Assembly (NCBI RefSeq): GCF_036588685.1
Contig: NC_086381.1
Location: 54,807,431-54,871,430, forward strand
Length of the DNA stretch: 64,000 nucleotides
Direction of reading: 5' to 3'
DNA from: Mytilus trossulus
Lineage: Eukaryota > Mollusca > Bivalvia > Mytilida > Mytilidae
Positions within the stretch are counted from its first letter, which is position 1. Each line of letters opens with the position of its first letter. The notes under the pieces are model-generated. The model had not been told where the DNA came from and ran no database searches. It worked only from the letters and a program-made list of their open reading frames with translations. Made by a program: the position numbers and the translations under genes. Positions 1-12,450 of this stretch are shown here, piece by piece.

Positions 1-2241
1 ATCTTCCCAAACACTGTTTTCCTTGTTAGCGCAACTCCTTCGCAACCGTAAAATATTATGACACATTTATCTTACAAAATTGCTCGTTATATCCTTCGCA
101 TGATTTGTTCTATTTTGACTGAAGCGATATGAATGCTCCATATGAGAGTTGTTTCCCCTTATGCATTTGATATAAGTGATATGCATTTCTATCTTGTAAA
201 CCATAAGTGCTAGAGACCTAGGATCTTTTGATTTGAGGTCCTTGGTAAAAAAAAATGAAAATTAGGTCAAGGTCAAAGGTTAAAACATATTCTAATTTTT
301 GAATTTGGCTAATTCTCTCTTATTTCCAGAAACTGTATAAGATAACAACAATTTTTTTTACCTAAATTGTTTGTTGCGATATGTCGTTACACGTATATTT
401 TGATTGCAAGGGTACGTTGAACGTAAAAGGGAGTTTTCTCCACTCTTGTATTAAAAAATACATGTATGGTGATATAACTCATTAACCAACTATAAATAAG
501 ACCTATAATCTTTTGATTTGAGGTCCTTGGTTTGTGGCCTTGAAATTGAGGTCAAGGTCATAGTTTAATAGGACGTTCTAGATTTTGACCTTCACTTTAA
601 ATTCATATAAATACATCATAAAGCCATAGGAACTTACATTATTAACTGATTTTTCCTAAATCAATATCAAATAGATCTTTGCTAGTGGAAAGACCTTCAA
701 TTGTTCTCTGAACAATTGGTTTTTAATTTTTTTGTTTTTGTGATAGTTTTTATTTAAACGACGAGGAGGATGCTTTTTGATATGCTTTATTTTTAGATTT
801 TAGATATTCATGACTGATACAAAATCAAAGTGTATTAGTACATTAAAAATAATTATAAATGCTTAAAATAAATTATGTATCACTTCAAAGAAAAAGTGTT
901 GATGACTAATCTGGATACTATAGCATTGGTATCGAACCTAAAGATAATTTGAAACAGAAAACGTGCATTTCAACTATGGCTCTCATATATGACATATAAG
1001 CGGCGACTTTTTTTTCTCCAAATGATTACAAACGGTAAAAAATAAAAATAATTTTGATTTAGTTATACACATCTATGGTACACATACGTTAATATGATGC
1101 ATCAACCTACAATGTGTATGCAGTGTATAAAAACATAACACTATTTCTATTGGTATAATAATTAAACACTCCTACATTTTGTTAACATAAAATGAAGATA
1201 CATTTATACGAATTAAAGCATAAATTATACCTCATTCACATATATCGGAAGATTGATCTAAATATTTGCGAAATAAAGTTCAAAATATAGTATATACATA
1301 TGTAAAAACAATACTGGTATGACAGACGATGACCAAAATCCACCACTTCATGCAGTGTCTTCCATGTCAGAAAATTAGTGGATCAAAAGTTTCCAATTCG
1401 GTTAATCAAATGATCAATTCCAAATGACCTCTACGTTTTAGAAGTTAGTGTCCTCGTGTGTACATGTACATCAGGCATGGACTTACAATTTACTGATAAT
1501 GCCATCATATTCATAAGACGATTATATGTGTGACCAGTAATTTTAAATGTAATTATAAGTGTGCTTAATTGTATAGTGACGGTCATGTGCAGGTCAAAAT
1601 AATGGCCACTGTGTACTCATGACATAAATATGTCATTGAAAATGTCTAGACTTACAAAATTACAAAAATGTCAATTATGTGGTGAAAGTGTGTTCTAATG
1701 CAGACTTTTTTTATGGCGAACAAATCGATTCGATGATTTTTATACGTCAACACTGTTGCTTCTGTACCAAACTAAATATCAATATATGAATACTATATAC
1801 AAGTGAGGTAATGTTGGGTCTAAAATAATACTCTGAGTAGGACTTGCATTCTATGGTATAGTAGTCTGTAAATATAATTATGATATAACATTAAAAATAG
1901 AATACATGTATTTTTCCGATATAGATTATTTTATTATAAAACGATAGGTAATTCGTGTTTAGTCTTGTTTTTTTTTTAATTAATTTGAATGGATTGATAT
2001 GTTTCGAAGTTCAGTGCGACTTCCATTTCACTTAACTATTACACACTTTTGTTAAGGGCATAATATTCCCTAATGACCATCAGTCATACATGAATTGGTC
2101 AATTTTAGGGTTGTATTTGTTTTACATTGTGTTCTTTTTTTTTTTTGTGTGTGTGTTATAAAAACAATATTCAGAAATATATTCTTATCTGAAATTTTAC
2201 AAGTTGCCACTGCGGTGAAAATAATTTATTTCCGCATTAAC
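1..2241. other. Non-coding AT-rich stretch
   Basis: I see no gene, exon pair or RNA here. The only structure noticed is a diverged direct repeat (about 178-310 and 468-600), listed separately, and scattered homopolymer runs. Confidence 0.6.
178..600. repeat. Diverged direct repeat, ~290 bp apart
   Basis: The words 'atcttttgatttgaggtcct' and 'aggtcaaggtca' occur in the same order near 220-275 and 508-560. The flanks also align loosely, giving two units about 290 bp apart. This is probably a fragment of a dispersed mollusc repeat. Confidence 0.5.
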
Positions 2242-2934
2242 TAAACACATGGAAAAAAGTATTGCAACACCTTGATTTTTTTAAACTTGAAAAATCAGCC
2301 TCTTTTTTTGGATGAAATATAATAAAATATGTGTATAAAATTATTGAAACATAGTTTAAGATAACATTGGCATTGAAACCAACAAAAAATGTTTGAAAAA
2401 AAAAAGATTTATATAACCACAATTTTAATAACAAAATGAAGTGTTTTTGTACAAAAAAAATGCATTTTACAACTTTTACTGTAGTCGAACTTTACAATGT
2501 CAGACTTTTCAAAATTAATCTTCAGATGACTGTTCACATCATGGTTGATCGTTATACGCCAAAGAATTATTTCTTTGTGTGCATCACCCATTCAAACGGA
2601 TAACCGCATCTTAACGTCTTCTGAATCCTGCCATAAATCGTCTAATTTGTTGCTAAGGTAGCAGCAACGATTTCTGATGAAGGGCATTGTTTATTTCATG
2701 ATGTGTTTGAACAGGGGTGTCCTTTCGAGAACTTTCCGCCCATTAATGTCCCATATATGCTCGATATGGTTCAAAGCCGGGCTACGATCGGTCCAAGGAA
2801 GATGAACCAAATTTCATTTGAACATTGGGTCTTCCTCCATGATGCTAATTTCCAACTTTGGCGAGCTCTGCAATACATCGGATACGGAAAACTGTCTGTC
2901 TGTTCGTTAGCAAAGGTCTCCGAAATGGTCTTAT

Positions 2935-3096
2935 TGTCGGGAATACGTGAATTAAGGAATAAAACGTTGCATGTTCTAATAATGTAATCGATCTATATAA
3001 TGCCCAAGTATACAAGTGACACGTCACAAAGTCTTGACGTTACAATATAAGACCTAAGTTACGTTCCCGCGGTGTGTTCGCGCCGTATTTACAACA
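2935..3096 (-). repeat. BEL/Pao 3' LTR
   Basis: This 162-bp LTR is complete and differs from the other LTR at a single base by eye (G versus T near 2966). It starts TGTCGGGAATACG and ends TTTACAACA on the plus strand. The coding-strand bases just upstream (3097-3115) are C-rich rather than a clear polypurine tract. Confidence 0.9.
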
Positions 3097-3309
3097 TTCT
3101 GGGGGCCGCAAAAAGTTAAAATTCTATATACAATACAATCTCAAATGTGAATAAGAAATTTCAAATTAAAAATATTTACGCTTGAAAATTAAAGTCTCTA
3201 TGTATAGAAAATAATAACTGTCTTTGTATAGTGGTATTCAAATTTGACACTTTAACACTTTAAAACAATTAACGATTCACAGTTCATATAAAAAGGGGTA
3301 GTTAACAGT

Positions 3310-6300
3310 TCACATCCGTTCTTTATCATCTCGATTTGAAGACAGATTCAACCAATTACGGATTCTTTCACCAGCCTTTACACTTGCTAGACGTCTTGGA
3401 CGAATGTCTTGTGTGGTGCTTTGTTCACATGTATCATCTTTCTCCGAATTACATGTAATTTCGAGCGGATATTGTTTCACTATCGGCCTTGTAGTTTCGG
3501 TATTCTTCATCTTTATTTTAGCGGCACGCACAAATCCATCGTTTCCTCGAATTAGTTCAGTTACAATGACCATTTTCCAATTGATTCTCGTTGACTCATC
3601 GTGAACAAGAACAACGTCGCCAACTTTAATTTGTTCATTGTTGTTTCCATATGCTTTGTGGTATTCCCTCAATGATGTTACATAGTCATTTTTCCATCTT
3701 GTCCAAAAGTGTCTGAATAATTCTCGTTGTCGTTCATTTTGTTTTGTAAGTGATGAATAGTCCATAAACACGGGTTCACTGTTGTCCTGTTCTGAATGTG
3801 GATAAGATAACGATCTTATTTTTCTACCACATAAGAGGTGCGATGGAGTAAGTGGTTCACTGTCGTTGATATTCGTTGAGGTGTATGTTAGTGGTCTGTC
3901 GTTCATTACACTTTCTACTTCCGTAACAATAGTGCACAAGGTTTGAAAATCGACCAATGATTTTCCGAGGACTTTTTTTAACAAAGTTTTAGTTACTGCT
4001 ATTAGTCTCTCCCAAAATCCACCATACCAGGGAGCACGATTCGGAATAAATCTCCACTGTACACCTAATTCTGCGATTTTACTTTGTACATTTTGCGATT
4101 CAATTATTTGTTTGATTTCTTTTGAAGCTGCAACAAAGATCAGAGCATTGTCCGTTATAACAACTTTCGGTGTAGACCTGCGACTTGTGAAACGGCGAAA
4201 AGCTTGCATAAAACATTCTGCTGATAAATTCGGTAAAACCTCTAAATGTACTCCTCTTGTTGACGCACATGTAAATAAGCACACGTATGCCTTCGTTATA
4301 TTTTTGTGTTCATCCCTTACATGTAGTGCTCCTGTAAAGTCAATACCGGTCACAGTGAATGGCGGTGTATCTTGAAGGCGTGCTTTGGGTAAAGGCGGCG
4401 GATCGGGAGCCTTATACGAAGTTCCATTTACTTTAAGACATGCAGTACATTTACGTAAAATCTTATTAACAAATTGACGAATACACGGTATCCAAAAGTT
4501 TTGACGTATATGCGATATGACACTACTAGTTCCTGAGTGTAGTAAATTCTCGTGTGCATCTCGCACTATCAACGTTGTTAGCTGTGTGTTTGCGGGTAAC
4601 AAAATAGGAAATTTGGCGGACTCGGGAATCGGTGCATTCTCTATCCTTCCTTTACATCGGATAATGTTATTCTGATCCAAAAATAAATTCAACTGACGAA
4701 TCCTAGATAAATTCTTTGTACGGTCTCCTTTTACTAGCGTGTCGTATTCCTCCGGGTAGTTTAATATTTGGCATGACCTAATCCAAAATTGTGCAGACTT
4801 CTGTATTTCTTTTACATCACATGAACCAAATGTTCTGTCTTCCTTTGATATTCTACAGTTTTGAATAAAACGTAATACATATGCCGTCGTTCGTAATAGT
4901 TTTTTGTATGAGGAGAATCGTTCAATTTCCACCAAATCGTGAATTCCTTTTGTTCTATTCTCTAGTGTTGGTTGCTGGACATCAACGTTATCAGTTAATG
5001 TAGATAGTACAGAGTTATCTTCAATCGTATGAACCGGGCGTTTTGTTGTATCTATTATCCATGATGGACCATGCCTCCACAGCATGCTTTCTGTATATTG
5101 TGTGGCCGTTATTCCGCGTGTAAGTATGTCAGCTGGATTTTGATCTGTCGGACAGTATCGCCATCTATAGGGTCTTGTTAATTCGTTAATTTATGTTACT
5201 CTGTTTGCAATGAATCGTTTTAGTGGTTTCTTTGACATCAGCCAATGCAATACTATTTGACTGTCAGACCATAACTCTACGTTGCTAATGTTGGTAAATG
5301 TGGATAAAATGTGTTGTGTAAGTCTCGCACCAATTACAGCTGCCATTAACTCTAACTGCGGTAGTGTTAAACTTCTAACCGGAGCTACTCTTGTTTTCGC
5401 CATAATCAATTTGGATTCGTTCCCGTTGCAAAGATAGACTACGGAGCCGTAAGCTTTCAAGCTGGCATCAGAAAATACGTGTAGTGTTAACGATGTGGTT
5501 TCGTTTTGTGTACCGGTAAAATAACGTCTCGGAAAAGCAGTCTTGATACTCTTTTGAATGTTTGTTGCAATGTCAATCCTTTACTTTGTAGGTAAAATCT
5601 CATCCCATTCGTAGTTTTCGCGCCAAAGTTCTTGGAGAAATAATTTTGCTCTGATTGTGATTGGACTCAAGAGGCCTAATGGGTCATATATTTTCGATGA
5701 TTGCTTCAATATCTCTCGTTTAGTGATATATGTTTCCGCTGTTAAGTGAATTTCAGGTTGTGCGAAATAAAGTTCGTCTTTTTGTACATCCCAACGCATT
5801 CCTAGTACTTTCGGTTTGGTGTCCTTGTCAAGTATTTTATCAGCGCATGCTATTGTCCGTAAAAGCTGACTGTTTGATGTCCACGATCGGAGATTAAATC
5901 CACCTTTTGTCATTAATTCCCTAGCTTCTTTGTAATACTGTACGGCTTTGTTCTCGTTACTTACGCTCGATATAATATTATCAACATAAATGTCTTGTTC
6001 AATCATTTTAGCTGTGTCACTATTCTTTCCTTGAGTCTGCACATGTTTGAGTAGTGTTGCGCTCAGAATAAAAGGGGAGCATGTAGCGCCAAAAAGAACA
6101 GACTTAAAACGATATGTCACCAATTTACTGTTTATGTTTTCTGCATCAGACATCCACAAAAATCTTTTCGCATCTCTGTCATGTTCGTGTAAACCTACGT
6201 GTAAGAATGCCTTTTCGATATCCGTTGAAATTGCGATGGCGTTTAATCGGAAACGCAATAATAGTTTTGTCAAGTCATTAAGAACGGGTGGTGTATTCAT

Positions 6301-8905
6301 TAGACAGTCGTTCAAGCTCGGGTACTGATCAGATTGTCTACAACTACAATCGTAAACAATGCGAATTGGTGTGGTCAACGAATATTTCCTAACTGGGTGG
6401 TGCGGTATATAATGCACTGTCTTGTCGTCACATTCTTCATCCTCGATTTTTTCAATGAAACCTTTAAGCTCTTGGTTCTTTATAATATCGTCATACGTTT
6501 TCAACATACCTGGTTCCCTGTCTAGCCTTCTGATTACAGATTCAGTTCTTCGTTTTGCAATACTAAAATTTGTCGGAAGTTGATCATGTTCTCGTTTCCA
6601 TGGTAATTTTGCGATATATTGTCCGCCTTGAAATTCAATGCAAGTGTTCTGATACGTTTTTAAGTAATCTTCATTCTCTTGGTCTAATTCTTTAGACTTT
6701 ATTCCCATTGATTCTAAGTTCCAGAATGATGCGATGTCGAACTCCTCGGTCTTATGCGAAATAAGCATGTTTAGTACTGACAGTGAGTGTGTAGCCGACT
6801 CCTTTAACGGACCGGATAAAAGATAACCTAGCTTCGATTTAACAGCAGTAGGGCCATCTCCGCGGATGATTTTGTCTTCAATAAACTGCCAATAGTAATC
6901 TGCTCCAATCAATACTGTAATTTCAAACATACTTTCGTCGGTAATTGGATGCGCTAAATTCAAGCCTTGTAAATAAATGTAGTTGTTTTTCAAGTCTAGT
7001 TTTCGGACATGATTCTGTAACGGAACGGCTATTTTCGGTACAACAAGAACCTCGATAGGTATTTTCTGTCTCGTCTGTGTTTCTACCAATAAAGTACACT
7101 TACCTAAGTGTCGAATGCTATTACCTGTGTCTCCTGTGCTGTAGATTTCAAGTTTTAATTTTAAAGCAAGAGCTTCTGTTATGAACGAACGTTGTGCACC
7201 TTCATCAAAAAATATGTTTGCGTCTATACCTGTCTATACCTGTACTGTCGGACCAAACGGGAGCAACTGCTGTCCTCAATAATACGCTTGAATGTGTTTT
7301 ATGAGATGTATGTAGAACTTTTGTGTCTTCTTCTGATTTTCCCTCTTTATCATTAACAATGCTAACATTTACTGATTGTGATGATTTGGTAGAATGTGAT
7401 AATTTTTCGTGTTTTCCGTTTTCGTGACGAAAAGTGTTTTGATGCATGGGATCTTTACTTTGAACTTGTGAACTTCTTTTATCGACCATTGACTCATTAC
7501 ATAAGCTAGTGTGATGTTTTTTCTTACAATAACGGCATGCATGTTTAGATTTGCATTCACTGGCACGGTGCGTACCGAGACAATTAAAGCAAAGATTGCT
7601 TCGTTTTACAATATTCTTTCGTTCTTGTGTGTCTGTAACTCGTGTACAGTTCGTCGGTGCGTGAATTTCTTGACAGAATATGCATGGCCTCGCGGTCAGT
7701 AAACGTTGGTTACTTTTTACATTATCGGCTCTTCTTTGCGTATATGATTCCTTTCCGTAACTAGAAGATTTTGTTTCAGTGAGAAACGTACATGTAGGCG
7801 TTGCATAACTTTGACGAATACTGTAATCCTGACCTGCTTCGATAATACTAATCTCGTTCTGAATAGCTTTACGTAAATCGTGTAAAATCCATGTGTTAGA
7901 TCCATGATCTCTCGCTAAATGTTGCCTTACTTCTCCGGGAAGCTTGCTCAAAATTATAGGGACCAGTTATGTGCCGTAAGTGTCTTGCGATTGGCCTAAC
8001 GCTTCCAATCCGCGTACGGATGCCTCTATGCGATCATAAAATATGTGTAAACTTTGTAAATCATTATTTGGTGGTGTAATGTCTAACAATGCCTTCATGT
8101 GCGCTTGCGTAATCTTACTAGCTTGTCCATATCTTTCTTTTAATACATTAATTGCCTCCTTGTAATTAGCGTTTGTCAATGCGAACCCGTCAATTGTATG
8201 TGAAGCTTCACCTCCGAGTTGCGATTTTAAATAATTGAACTTTTGAATATCTGTTAGACTCGGGTTCATATGTACTGCCGATTCGAAAGAATCCCAGAAA
8301 GATTGCCATTCAATAATATTTCCACTGAAATTGGGCAAAGTTAATTTCGGAATATGGTGTGTTTAATTGCTAAACGTTGACAATGACGGTGCGATATAGC
8401 TCTGTTGTTGATTTTCAATACATGAGGTTGGAATGAAAGGTGGCGCTTCATAATTTAATGTTTGATAAGATGAAGTTGACTGTTGATTTGTATGATTGTT
8501 GCAATTGTCTAAACTCTGTATGAATATACGCAAGTGTTTTAGTTTAGTTTCTAAATCTAAAGTATACTCATCTGTGTTGAGAATGTCTTCTTCAATATCC
8601 TCTGCATCGATTGCACTTATAATTTGTTGATTCAAATCTTCTAAAAGTTTCTTCTTCTGTTCCACACTCTCGAATGTCGCTAAATGATCTACCCTGGCTA
8701 ACTCCGCTTCGTTTTTCAAATCGTCGATTTTCCGCAAATGTCTTGTAACTACACTTCTGTTCGCTTTCCTTATCGATTTCAGCTTATTCAAATCCTGGTC
8801 ACGGCACCAAAATGTCGGGAATACGTGAATTAAGGAATAAAACTTTGCATGTTCTAATAATGTAATCGATCTATATAATGCCCAAGTATACAAGTGACAC
8901 GTCAC
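3310..8905 (-). pseudogene. BEL/Pao gag-pol polyprotein, disrupted
   Basis: The minus strand encodes in order: a coiled-coil-like gag start (8800-8366); a gag domain of the DUF1759 type (8338-7970, WQSFWDSF...QKFNYLKSQL); three CCHC-type knuckles (7700-7480, e.g. CFNCLGTHRASEC); an A17/DUF1758-type protease region (about 7260-6850); reverse transcriptase (6400-5900, STDIEKAFLHV and YVDN); RNase H (5500-5200, LPQLELMAAV, LWSDSQIV); an HHCC integrase zinc finger (about 4560-4430); an integrase core with D, D, E in GIDFTG, ITDNA and FWERL (4350-3990); and a DUF5641-like tail (3720-3450). All blocks except one join share a frame. The disruptions are stops at 8363, 7967, 5581 and 5191 and a 10-bp tandem duplication near 7220-7240 that shifts the frame. 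The frame is open through the PBS into the LTR without an early ATG. The element cannot make a full polyprotein. Confidence 0.9.
8791..8809 (-). promoter_or_regulatory. Primer-binding site, probably tRNA-His
   Basis: Three bases inside the 5' LTR edge (8813) the coding strand reads TGGTGCCGTGACCAGGATT. Its complement ends ...GGTCACGGCACCA, the form of a tRNA 3' end with CCA. The GCCGTGA acceptor stem is that of animal tRNA-His as I remember it. The identity was not checked against a tRNA set. Confidence 0.7.
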
Positions 8906-9180
8906 AAAGTCTTGACGTTACAATATAAGACCTACAGTACTTGCAACCTTATGCGTTACTATTTCAGCGATCAATCAGCGGTCATTGATCAGTCACCGAT
9001 CAGTCAAGTTCGCGTCAAACTCACGTCAGCAATCCGTCAGACTTGTAGTAAAAGTAATTGACTGATCGGACTGATCGGACTGATAGAACCGATCGACCTT
9101 GATGACGGATTGACCTGTAATACGTCACATGATAAAATAATGCAAATTACGGAATCTTAGTTTCGTTTAGTTTAATTAAA

Positions 9181-9264
9181 ATGGCGACTAGTGAAAATCG
9201 AACGTTCAATGATCATGATGATACATTTTGCTTTAATAATAATTATTTAGCAAAGTTTTATTGA
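9181..9264 (+). pseudogene. 27-codon ORF inside the DNA element, possible transposase remnant
   Basis: An ATG in good context (aaaATGgcg) opens 27 codons (MATSENRTFNDHDDTFC...) just inside the left subterminal repeats. This is where an autonomous parent would start its transposase. The ORF stops after 27 codons and I do not recognise it. Confidence 0.2.
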
Positions 9265-9539
9265 AAAGAAATGTAAAACCGAACATAAATATTATTATTA
9301 AAGAATGGTATTTTTGTTTTATTTAGGTTATATATTTTCAAACACGGCGGGTTTTAAAACGGTGTCTACATCGCGATTTTTATTTTTTTATTTTCCAAAC
9401 ATACTCGGGAAAAGCAACGATTTGTATAGTTAGAACAAGGATTTGCATAGCTATACACATCCTTGTTATCATCATAAAATTCATTAAAAAAAACTTATCA
9501 TAATCAAGGACTTTCTATATATATTCCTGTCACAATCGA

Positions 9540-12450
9540 AGCCTATAAAATTTTAATAAAAAGAAGACTAATTTTGGATATTTTAAACAACTCGAAATAA
9601 AATGTAAGTAAGATTTATCTGACACTCTTAATTTCATAAAAAAACAAACTATTCTAATCTATAAAGAGTACAAAAATCCAATGGTGGTCAATAATTTTTA
9701 GTAAAATGAAGAAATATTTGTATTTAAGGCAACGCGTACAAAAATTAAATATTTTTTCCTTAACGTAGACATATTTTATGAAGAACAGCCAATTCTGATG
9801 TACAAAAAGTACTGAAATCATATGACGGTTAATAATGTGTATCAAAATATATCAATAACTGCATTCTTAATTTCTTATTCCACAAAAATAAAAGTTTAAG
9901 TATTTTAATTCTCATTATATCTCAATTCTGATTAGAAGACTTGTCTCAAGATGGTAAAAATAACTGATTTCAAATAAAATAGAATCATTTCTAATAAAAA
10001 GAAGACTAATTTTTGTTATTTTTAACAATGCGAATAAAATATAAGTATGATTTCTCTGACACTCTTTTAATTTCATGAAAAAAAACTATTCTAATCTATA
10101 AAAAGTACAAAAAATCCAAAGGCGGTCAATAATTTTTAGTAAAATATTTGCATTTTAGGCAACACATACAAAAATTAATTATCTTTTTCCTTAAAGTAAG
10201 CATATTTTATGAAGAACAGCCAAACTTGATGTATAAAAAGTACTCAAATCATATGACGGTTAATAATTTGTATCAAAATAAATCAACAACTGCATTCTTA
10301 TTCAACAAAAATAAAAGTTTAAGTATTTAAATTCTCAGTATATCTCAATTCTGATTAGATGACTTGTCTCAAGATGGTAAAAATGATTGATTTCAAATAT
10401 AATAGCATCATTTCTAATAAAAAGAAGACTAATTTTGGTTATTTAAACAATGCCAATCAAATTTTAGTATGATTTCTCTGACACTTTTTTAATTTCATGA
10501 AATAAAACCTATTCTAATCTATAAAAAGTACAAAAATGCAATGGCGGTCAATAATTTTTAGTAAAATGAAGAAATATTTGCATTTTAGGCAACGTGTACA
10601 AAAATTAATTATCTTTTTCCTTAAAGTAGGCATATTTTATAAGAACAGCCAATCTTGATGTACAAAAAGTACTCAAATCATATGATGGTTAATAATTTGT
10701 ATCAAAATAAATCAATAACTGCATTCTTATTCCACAAAAATAAAAGTTTAAGTATTTTAATTCTCATTATATCTCAATTCTGATTAGAAGACTTGTCTCA
10801 AGATGGTAAAAATAACTGATTTCAAATAAAATAGCATCATTTCTAATAAAAAGAAGACTAATTTTGGTTATTTTTAACAATGTGAATAAAATATTAGTAT
10901 GATTTCTCTGACACTCTTTTCATTTCATAAAAAAAAATATTCTAATCTATAAAAAGTACAAAAAATCCAATGGCGGTTAATAATTTTAAGTAAAATGAAG
11001 AAATATTTGCATTTTAGGCAACGCGTACAAAAATTAACTATTTTTTTCCTTAACGTAGGCATGTCTTATGAAGAACAGCCAATTCTGATGTACAAAAAGT
11101 ACTCAAATCATATGACGGTTTATAATGTGTATCAAAAAAAAATCAATAACTGCATTCTTATTCCACAAGAATAAAAGTTTAAGTATTTTAATTCTCATTA
11201 TATCTCAATTCTGATTAGAAAACTTGTCTCAAGATGGTAAAAATAACTGATTTCAAATAAAATAGCATCATTTCTAATAAAAAGAAGACTAATTTTGGTT
11301 ATTTTAAACAATGCGAATAAAATTTTAGTATGATTTCTCTGACACTCTTTTAATTTCATGAAATAAAACCTATTCTAATCTATAAAAAGTACAAAAATCC
11401 AATGGCGGTCAATAATTTTCAGTAGAATGAAGAAATATTTGCATTTGAGGCAACTCGTACAAAAATTAAATATTTTTTTCCTTAACGTAGGCATATTTTA
11501 TGAAGAACAGTCAATTCTAATGGACAAATAGTACTCAAATGATATGACGGTTAATAATGTGTATCAAAATAAATCAATAACTGCATTCTTATTCCACAAA
11601 AAATAAAAGTTTAAGTATTTTAATTCTCATTATATCTCAATTTTGATTAGAAGACTTGTCTCAAGATGGTAAAAATAACTGACTTCAAATAAAATAGCAT
11701 CATTTCTAATAAAAAGAAGACTAATTTTGGTTATTTTTAACAATGCGAATAAAATATTAGTATGATTTCTCTGACACTCTTTTAATTTCATGAAAAAAAA
11801 CCTATTCTAATCTATAAAAAGTACAAAAATGCAATGGCGGTCAATTATTTTTAGTAAAATGAAGAAATATTTTCATTTTAGGCAACGCGTACAAAAATTA
11901 AATATTTTTTTCCTTAAATTAGGCATATTTAATAAAAAGAAAATCAATTTTGGATATTCTAAACAATGTGAATAAATTTTGTATGATTTCTCTGACATCC
12001 TTTAAACTTTATAAACAAACCATTAATTTTAAACTATATACAGTGAAAAAATCAAATTGTGGTCAACAATTTCCATTCAAATGAAGAAATGATTGCATTC
12101 TGGTTCAACAAAATTAAAAGTAAAAAGATACTCCTTCTTCAAATATTCAAATTTTATACAAAATTTGTAAAATAAAAGGAATTTATAGCAACAGATTGAA
12201 ATTGAAGTTACAATATTTTCAAATATGAGAAGAAAAATTTGGATTTTACGCAACGCGTACATAAATTTAATATCTTTTTCCCTAAAGTAAACATAATTTA
12301 TGAAGAACAACCAATCCTGATGAACAAAAAGTACTGAAATCATATTGCGTTTGATAATTTTTATCAAAATATTAAATAACTACATTCTTATTCCACAAAA
12401 TAATAATTTAAGTATTTTAATTCTTTTTATATCTCAATTCTAATGAGAAT
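9540..12450. repeat. ~430-bp tandem array
   Basis: The marker 'gaagactaatttt' recurs at 9563, 10001, 10424, 10853, 11284 and 11716, giving spacings of 438, 423, 429, 431 and 432 bp. A truncated unit follows near 11938, and diverged units continue to about 12650. Neighbouring full units look about 90% alike. The array is non-coding and lies wholly inside the TA-target element. Confidence 0.9.

Noticed and set aside
2703-2987. 94-codon plus-strand ORF
   Set aside because: It is the antisense shadow of the Tc1 transposase remnant and runs into the BEL/Pao LTR.
9540-12450. Tandem array considered as a CRISPR-like array
   Set aside because: Units are ~430 bp, AT-rich and similar throughout; there are no short repeats with unique spacers, and the setting is an animal transposon.
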